Assembly: GCA_021464415.1 (NCBI GenBank)
Contig: CM038469.1
Coordinates: 7,418,501 to 7,482,500 of the forward strand
Source of the DNA: Lonicera japonica
Lineage: Eukaryota > Streptophyta > Magnoliopsida > Dipsacales > Caprifoliaceae
Reading direction: 5' to 3'
Length of the DNA stretch: 64,000 nucleotides
The translations under genes and the position numbers were made by a program. Shown in pieces: positions 56,166 through 64,000 of this stretch. Position 1 is the first letter of the stretch. Each line of letters begins with the position of its first letter. The notes below the pieces were generated by a model, which did not search any database, was not told where the DNA came from, and saw only the letters and a list, made by a program, of their open reading frames with translations.

Positions 56166-56428
56166 GAGTGAAAAATAAGTTATCAGGAATAGGTTTTTAC
56201 ATGTTACAGAAATAAATTATATTCATATGGAGAAATATAAATGAATTGAAGCGTAGATGGAGAGATCTAAAAGTACGTAGTAAAAGATAAATGCATGTGT
56301 GATTGTTCTATCCTACCGAGAGTAGGATTAATGAATCTCACCTAAAATGTGGGATTGTTTTATCCTTTCCAAAGAGGATTAAATAATATAATCTGACTTT
56401 TTAATTCGGCGCGTCAAATACGCCCTTA

Positions 56429-56926
56429 CGGTACGTTCTTTTCGTCTGAATTCAAATAAGATTTGAAAAATCATGTAATTTACATAATTTTAGAGTGTTT
56501 TTTTAGGATAAATTTTCATATTTTAAATTCCGTCAAATTTTGAAATCATGTGAATCACGTGATTTCAAAATCCGCTCAAAATGTTGGAATTTTGGAATCT
56601 CTAGAGTTTAAATTTGATCAAACTCTTTTTAATCTTATCTCTCCTTTATTATTGGTCGGATTTTAAAATTCCTAAAGTTTAAATTTTAATAATCTCTTTT
56701 TAATTTTATCTCTATCCCATATTGGTTACTAAGTTTCTCTCAAATTAAAATACCTAAATGTATAAAAATCTTACTTAAACCCAACTTACACTACTGTATT
56801 TTAAAATTTTGTTTAAAAAACCCTTAAATTGAAAATTATGAGATTTTTAAATCACATATTTTTAAATCTTATGATTTATCAAATCATATGATTTCAAAAT
56901 TTCGTGAAAAGAATACAACTTTATAT
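56429..56926. mobile_element. Possible MITE
   Basis: The left end GTACGTTCTTTTCGTCTGAA and the right end, reversed, GTTGTATTCTTTTCACGAAA are imperfect inverted repeats. The interior is AT-rich with repeated 'aaatcatatgatttcaaaat'-type palindromes. Target duplication unclear. 56927-58400 is AT-rich with nothing recognised. Confidence 0.4.
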
Positions 56927-58406
56927 ATTTTTATTAGTTTTTTTTATATATATTTTTCAGAATTTTTAAATTTTGAAATTATTAATCACTTATAGGATAA
57001 ACGTATGCCAAGAGAATAATTAAATAAGTTTAAATTAATATGTTTAGATTTAGATCAACATAATATTTAAAAATTAGAATTTATTTTCAAAGAAAATAAA
57101 CTATTATTATTCTATTTTGAAAACATAATAAATATAATATTAGATATACTCTAAGTTTTGGATATGTTCTTATCACCTACAATTAACTTATTTATTATTT
57201 ATTTTTTTATCATTTCTTATAATTAATTATATTTTTTTCTTCAAACAAATTGATATTTTAAATATCACTGCTTTAATCCTGAGAGATAAATAAATAAATT
57301 TGTAAGTTCTAATTTTTTTAGTGATTAACAATATTGTTGTTAATGTATATATGACATGATGCCCTTTGTATTTATTTTTTAGAAATAAAAGGGTGTTAAA
57401 AATTAAAATTCTTACATTTAGAAAATTAATTCTAACTATTTATAATAAGAAAATATAAATAATTTTGAGCAATTGAAATTGACAGTGAATTTAATATAAC
57501 TAAATGTGAAAATATTAATAAATAATTTATAGTGATAGTGAAAACTATTCATACATGCCTAATAATCGAGGTAGGGAAAAATATAACGAAATTAGTCATT
57601 TTAGCAATAAAATAATCATACATACCTAATATTCTAACAAAAAACTAAATTTTAATTTTAATTTAAGTTATTCAATTATTTATTTATTACGGTTCTAAAC
57701 ATTTCAATAATCAATAGTGATTAGTTAATTAATAAATACTTATTTAGTTATCATAGAAACATGCTACATAAATCAAAATTAATTAGGAGATAAATACTTT
57801 TTGAGTTTATCACATAAATTAAAATAAGAGATAAATACATATTTAGTTATCACATAAATATGTGAGTCGTCAGATGAAACTATAAAGAATCAGTTAAGAG
57901 TCTTTGAGCTGTTGGATTAAAATATAAAGAATTAAATTAAATTTGAACCACCACTTTAGACATAAATTTAGATAGTCTCATAATATTAGCACTGAAAATT
58001 GTATAGCGATGGTTAATGGCCGGTTTTGGAATGAGTTGTGTCAGATTCAACCTCAGTCTGCCAAAAAATATAACAATTATAACATTAATCCAAGGTTGAA
58101 GAGAGTTTTAAATATGAAAATTCAAAGACGCCACATTTACTATATGACTGAACCTACCTATCTTTGACAATCGTTATTATTAGGTATTTTTGGATATTGT
58201 CACAGGTAAAGTTGAGACCCCAAAACGATGGCTCTCTTTCATCAGATATACGAGTTTATTTGAGTTCAACATGCTGTATTTAGATATACTTAAGCTGGAG
58301 AGAGAGAAAGATGACGTGACAATGCAAATAAGATAAGAATATGCACTACTATTACTCGGGATATTCTTTAATAGATAATCTACATATTAAATAATATGGT
58401 AAGGCT

Positions 58407-58946
58407 AAAAATATAGAAAAACTATAATTTCTAATTAAACAAAATAGGAATATATAACAATACTAGAGATGCTATTATATAAATAATTTATATGTTAAAT
58501 AATCTGGGACATATCGGAGATATATAAAGACTTTAATTTACGAATAAATATTTAATGGCTATAGAGATACAATTAGATTTTTTATAGGTCTTAAACTCTT
58601 TAATATAGTTAATTAACTAAAACCTATAATTTAAAAATAAATATAGAAAAACTATAATTTCTAATTAAACAAAATAGGAATATATAACAATACTGGAGAT
58701 GCTATTATATAAATAATTACATGTTAAATAATCTGGGACATATCGGAGATACATAAAGACTTTGATTTACAAATAAATATTTAATGGCTATAGAGATACA
58801 ATTAGATTTTTTATAGGTCTTAAACTCTTTAATATAGTTAATTAACTAAAACCTATAATTTAAAAATAAATATTTAATGACTATAAAGATACAATTAGAA
58901 TTTTTATAGGTTCTAAACTCTTTAATATAGTTAATTAACTAAATAC
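58407..58946 (+). repeat. 230-bp tandem repeat, two full units and a partial third
   Basis: 'atatagaaaaactataattt' recurs at 58411 and 58641. The unit end 'tatagttaattaactaaaac' recurs at about 58596, 58826 and 58926. Each unit contains the palindrome AGTTAATTAACT. Confidence 0.9.
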
Positions 58947-59095
58947 CTATTATTATAATCAATATTACTAATATGCCATAATAATCTTGAGACGTTGGAT
59001 CAAAAGATAAACATCCACATTAAATCTGAACCACCAATTTGAAACATAAACATAAAGAGTCCTATCACTTTAGGACTGGCCTAATTTATTAATAG

Positions 59096-60010
59096 ACTAG
59101 ATAATGCCTGTACATACGGCACGATTTGATTGTGCCTATATGTAATTTGTGACATTATCTAAAATCACATTTATTATTACTTTTTTATATCTATAACTAT
59201 TAATTTTAATATTTTTTTATCTCATATCAAGAATTCTTATTCCAACTTTGCTATTTCTCAGATAAATTAATTTTAACATTGTTCTCAAAAAGTATTAGTA
59301 TACTCTAAATTTGAGAGTAAGAAAAATAAATTTTTTCACTACAGTATTAATTTTAATTTTTAATCTTTAAAAAATTTAAAAATATTATTGTATGCTTATT
59401 ATTCAAATAGTGGTAAAATAAATTAAGTTTGTCTAAGTGCAATTCCATTATAATTAGGGATCGAAAATGACCTGATTTCTACTAAGCAAATCCCAATATA
59501 ATGTGAACTCTTTCTTTTTTCTTTTATAATCAAGAAAAGTTTGAGTTCAAATGGTTTACATTTGAACCTAAATAAAATTCAACAATTAGGGGTTTAAACC
59601 TATATCAACAACAATTCAACAATTAATCAATAGTTCAAGAAATACACTTAATATTAGGCAATTAATAATTATGCAATTAATCAATAATATAAATAAAATT
59701 CAACAATTTGGGGTTTAGACCTAAATCACCAAATATTCAATAATTAATCAAATGTTCAAGAAATACACTTGATGTTAGGCAATTAATAAATAAACAAAAC
59801 TAATATTATGCAACTAATGAAGAAATAAAATAATTCATAACTTTGAAAAGTAGATCCGAAAAATATACCTAAAAATATAGTGGGGTTGTGCGCGTGGTCG
59901 TGATGGTGTGGAAGTTGAACGGTGAATTGGTATAGTCCTAGTAACATAATTGTGTATTTGTGTGAGTGAAACAAAAAAAGACAAATAAAAAATAGAAAAA
60001 ATAGAAAAAC
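59096..60010 (+). repeat. Duplicated repeat, copy 2
   Basis: Direct copy of 54743-55880 lacking about 380 bp (equivalent of 55207-55590). It ends where the second RH36 segment begins, so the breakpoint of the segmental duplication lies at or inside this repeat. Confidence 0.8.
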
Positions 60011-60026
60011 AAGCAAACAATTGTAT

Positions 60027-63000
60027 TTAGTAAATTGAAAATACTTGAAGAGATTGTTGTTATCTGAACCAAACAATGGAAAGAAGCTTTCCTAAGATGC
60101 CTATTCCTTTTCTAGATCTCCAATCAAATGAGCCGTTGATTTGATTTGATTTGCTTCTGTCCTTTTTTTTCCCTTAATGTAGAAAATCGAAATCCCTCTT
60201 GACGACAGCAATATGGACGAAAAAGAAAGCCAAATAGATGAAAACTTCCCCTTGTTTTCCCAAAAGAAACGGCCCCCCAAACACTCTTCCTCAAAACTCC
60301 AACCCCAACCTACCAACCCTAAACCCCAATCCCAATCCCTTGAGAAGGAAACAGACACAAACCCTAGCCCCAACCCCAACCACCACCTATCTTTCTCCAA
60401 CCTGGGCTTTGCCGAATGGACAGTCCAGACCTGCAATGAACTAGGCATGAAAAAACCCACCCCTGTCCAACACCACTGTATTCCCCGTATCCTTGCTGGA
60501 GAAGATGTCTTGGGTTTGGCCCAGACCGGTAGTGGCAAAACTGCGGCCTTTGCCCTCCCCATACTGGATCGTCTAGCTGAGGATCCCTACGGGGTATTTG
60601 CATTGGTGATCACTCCAACGAGGGAGCTTGCGTATCAGTTGGCCGAGCAGTTTAGAGCACTCGGGTCTTGCTTGACAGGTGCGCGGTTGTGGTGGGTGGT
60701 ATGGATATGCTTAACCAGACTCAGACCCTTATGCAGCGCCCTCATGTGGTTATAGCCACTCCTGGCAGGATTAAGGTTCTTATGGATCAGAATCCTGATA
60801 TTCCTTCTGTCTTCTCCAAAACTAAGGTATTGTTATTAGTATTAATATTATTTTATATAAGTATTTGTTAGTTTTATGGCAATGCAGTATCTATTCTTTG
60901 ATTTTTTTAGATAGCCGAGAAGCTATTCACTATTCTTCCTTGCCTGCACACATAATTGAACTGCTCTGCTCTTTGCAAGTGAAATTCACATACTTGAAAT
61001 GACCACATATATAGGTCATAGGAAAGAGTCAATGTAAATAAGAAAGGTGGATATAAATACCAAATGTTACTGAGGTTGAAGAGTATCTTTTATTTTCAGA
61101 AAATTCTGGATATACTAGGTTTTAACATCTGCGGGACTAAGCCGCTCTAGTACACATGCCAGTACACTGGTTATAAATAAAGCCTCTTTACTATATTGAG
61201 ATTTGGTACGTTGATTATGTTTCAAAGAGAAAAGAAACTCTTAATTTGGTTCGTCCCGAAAAGGAATAATGTATCTAACCATCTTTTTTTTTTCTTTTTT
61301 CTAATAGGAAACATAATTTTACAAATGATAGTGATGCATGTTTTTATTTTGTTTCAGTTCTTAGTGTTGGATGAAGCAGATAGGGTTCTGGATGTTGGAT
61401 TGAAGAGGAACTGAGATCGGTGTTTCAGTGCTTGCCAAAGAACAGACAAACTTTATTATTTTCTGCAACAATGACAAGTGACCTAAAGACACTACTTGAG
61501 CTTTCTGCAAATAAGGCATACTTCTACGAGGCATATGAAGGCTTCAGGACAGTTGATTCTCTTAAACAGCAGTATATTTTTATACCTGAAAATGTGAAGG
61601 ATGTCTATCTGCTATACGTTTTGTCCAAAATGGAAGATATAGGCGTTCGATCTGCCATCATTTTTGTTTCCACCTGCAGGTATAGTTTTTTAGAAGGAAG
61701 TTGTCTCTCTATGTTTAATTGACTATCACTTCTCTTTCAATACACCTCTTGCCTTATAATCCAAGTAGCCTTTTCTGATTTGTCGTTGGACGTTTACCTT
61801 ATATGTGTGTAATGTTTGATTAGGAGTTGTCATCTTCTGAGTTTATTGCTGGAGGAACTTGATGTTGAAGTTGCCGCTTTGCATTCATATAAATCCCAGT
61901 CCTTAAGGCTTGCTGCACTACATCGATTCAAGTCTGGAAAAGTCCCTACATTGCTTGCAACTGATGTTGCCAGCCGTGGTTTGGATATTCCAACAGTCGA
62001 TCTTGTTATCAATTATGATATTCCAAGGTTATATTTTTTCACAGATCTTTGTTTTATGACACTTTGCAAGTTTGTTACATATTGTTTCAGCAAAATATAA
62101 TTGGTCAATCACTGCAGGTATCCAAGGGACTACGTTCATCGTGTTGGGCGTACTGCTAGAGCAGGCAGAGGAAGTCTGGCTGTGAGTTTTGTTACCCAAG
62201 TAAGAAGTGGATTTATGATTTTGATTATATATCTTTGCTTCATTTTGTTTTTTGCCATTTTTACATTATCAACATTGGTAAGATTTTTCTGTAGAAACAA
62301 ATTTTAAGTTGGGAATGATATGTACAGATATTTATATGCGATGGCAACTATCATGTTACCTATCAATTGTTAAAGGGGGTGATTTTCGGTTTACACTTGA
62401 CAGTTATTGTGGTTAAGGTTCTCATATTAATACTGGTGGAGGTTATGTTTGGTATCCTCGTGTGTATATATTTCCTTGGAAGCCTTTTCTTTTTAAGATT
62501 CCCCCACTACCCCTTACTCGAAGAGCATAACTTACATGTGAACACATCATCATTTCTCCGCTCTCTAAACAAGGAATTTTGTATGACACTATTGTAATGA
62601 GGAGTTATCCATGCATTGATTTATTTTCCTTCAAGCCATTGTCTTTTCCATGTAAGCAATATTGAACAAAGGAACTTTTTGATCATGTTTGATACTTCTT
62701 TGCAGACTGATATACATCTCATTCATGAAATAGAGGCTGATCTTGGAAAGCAAATGGACAAGTTTGAATGTAAAGAAAATGAGGTGCTTGCTGATATCAC
62801 AAAGGTTAGATATTTCTCAGATGCTTATTGGAGCGTTTGAACAAATTTGGGTTGGAGTATTAAATAGTCCATTTATGTACTGTTTTATATAGTTTTTTCT
62901 ACTCAATTCAGAACAGACCATTGATTAACATGTCTAAACTTCTGTCTTGATCTTCTACTCCGACAAATGAACAATACATGGCTCTAGACTTCATACTAAG

Positions 63001-63990
63001 TTCCTGTCAGGACTCTGTTGATGTTTCAAAGCACCAGTCAAGCTCTATTATTGTCTTGATCTTTTTCTAGTCAACGTTCAGAACAGACCATTAATTTTTT
63101 ACATTTTAAAGGAAGTCAGCTCCATTGTCTAATTGATTATGAGAGGGAGCCTCATATATTGGAAGACGGGGGAAGAATTAAAATATCTATATCTAGATTC
63201 TTATCGTTATGACGAATTGGTGATTTTGCACCATTGAAGTATTTAGATACTTTCTTTTGGTAAACTTTGATATATAAAAATTGGGTTGCAATTTCGCAGG
63301 TTTACAAGGCAAAGCGTGTGGCAAAAATGAAGATGATGGATGATGGCTTTGATGAGAAAGCAAAAGAAAGGAAAAAACAGAAACTGAAGACCTTAGCTGA
63401 GAAGGGATTATTAAAGAAATCAAGAAAAAAACGAAAAAGGGAAAGATCTGCTCAGTAGATTCGAGACTGGAATATGTGAGAGAGCTAGAGAGAGAGCTGC
63501 ATTTGTGCAGCGGCAGCCTGCTTGCTGGGACATAGATATCCCCAGTGACTCAGCCACGGGAATTTTTTTTTTTTTTCTTTCTCCCAAAGGTGTATAACAA
63601 GAGATTAATTGTTGATGTAATTTATTCAATTCTTACCGCACAAGATAACTAAAGAAATTGCATAGATAGTTAGATACAACAGGTCTTGGGTTGTGTATAT
63701 GAATGAATGCAGGGGTTAAAAGAATTCCATCATAATATCATGCCTCCAAACTCCGAAGGTGACGACGAAGCAGCTATAAGCATGACTTTTTTGGAGCTCA
63801 AACACTTGTGCTTAGAGTACTGGACCTCCTTCAAAACCCTAAGAAAAACACTTCTACGCGCTGTAAACTTCACTACTTTCGCTGCCGGTCTCGGCCCGAT
63901 TCTCTTCAGTCTTTCTTCGAGTACTTGTAATCGTCTTATCTTTTCTCTATTTTTTCCCCTTTGTTTTATTTGGTTTAGAGTCCTTGTGTA
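60027..63990 (+). repeat. RH36 segmental duplication, copy 2
   Basis: Direct copy of 25571-29550, 34.4 kb downstream. It is highly similar in exons and introns and may continue past the window end. Confidence 0.95.
60178..63458 (+). pseudogene. RH36-type helicase pseudogene
   Basis: Copy of the gene at 25726-29030 with the same six exons and splice sites. Damage visible: the first ATG is followed at once by TAG (60177-60182), leaving the ATG at 60213 as start. A 4-bp deletion near 60675 shifts the frame in exon 1 and gives a stop at about 60755, before the DEAD motif. A 1-bp deletion at about 61400 (GGATTG for GGATTTG) shifts exon 2. The two deletions sum to 5, so the frame is not restored. 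The remaining product would stop after 180 residues with only motifs I and Ia. Later exons are still open and nearly unchanged, so inactivation is recent. A truncated peptide or regulatory RNA cannot be excluded. Confidence 0.92.
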
Positions 63991-63991
63991 G
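63707..63991 (+). CDS. Unidentified small ORF, second copy
   Basis: Counterpart of 29275-29553. It starts MQGLKEFHHNIMPPNSEGDD and keeps the same frame with one 3-bp length difference. Product not recognised. It may continue beyond the window; if so this copy, not the first, could carry the complete gene. Confidence 0.4.
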   Translation: MQGLKEFHHNIMPPNSEGDDEAAISMTFLELKHLCLEYWTSFKTLRKTLLRAVNFTTFAAGLGPILFSLSSSTCNRLIFSLFFPLCFIWFRVLV

Positions 63992-64000
63992 TTCATGTCA

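Overview
This 64 kb window is nuclear DNA of a flowering plant, most probably a eudicot. The AT-rich composition, GT-AG introns, an intronless-CDS NF-YC gene, an RH36-type DEAD-box helicase, a LOB-domain gene fragment, a nuclear tRNA-Ile(AAT) and many LTR, hAT and Tourist-type elements all fit. I see no bacterial, organellar or viral-genome content. All identifications are by eye from motifs and remembered family features; no search was run.

Layout. 1-4289: decayed, non-coding repeat DNA. 4290-11655: a 7.4 kb Copia element (Copia-1) with 1.6 kb LTRs and a 5-bp target duplication. It keeps gag but has lost integrase, reverse transcriptase and RNase H; in their place is an antisense, broken LOB-domain (LBD) transcription-factor gene. 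11656-25570: gene-poor DNA with tandem repeats, two hAT-type non-autonomous elements with 8-bp target duplications, a Tourist MITE and other inverted-repeat elements. 25726-29030: an apparently intact six-exon DEAD-box helicase gene (RH36/Dbp8/DDX49 type), followed by a small unidentified ORF.

31180-33260 (minus): an NF-YC transcription-factor gene with a 5'-UTR intron. 36749-36821 (minus): tRNA-Ile. 36957-47277 (plus): a two-exon gene for a 113-residue DnaJ-type zinc-finger protein whose coding exons are split by a ~10 kb intron. That intron holds a second copy of the NF-YC leader, intron and upstream region (without the NF-YC coding sequence). Inside this copy sits a very young, intact Copia element (Copia-2, 37750-42976) with LTRs that look identical and one uninterrupted 1355-codon polyprotein ORF.

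47278-60026: mostly non-coding, with a TTCC/GGAA motif array, an hAT-like element, an LTR-like insertion carrying seven TGTCGCGCGACA-type palindromes upstream of a TATA box, and several duplicated segments. 60027-64000: a second, direct copy of the RH36 segment. Here the helicase is a pseudogene (two frameshifts) and the adjoining small ORF is again present.

The genes do not form a pathway. The theme of the window is structural: segmental duplication of gene pieces (helicase locus, NF-YC promoter/leader), gene capture by a retrotransposon, and recent transposition. The paralogous copies act as natural empty-site controls for the insertions.
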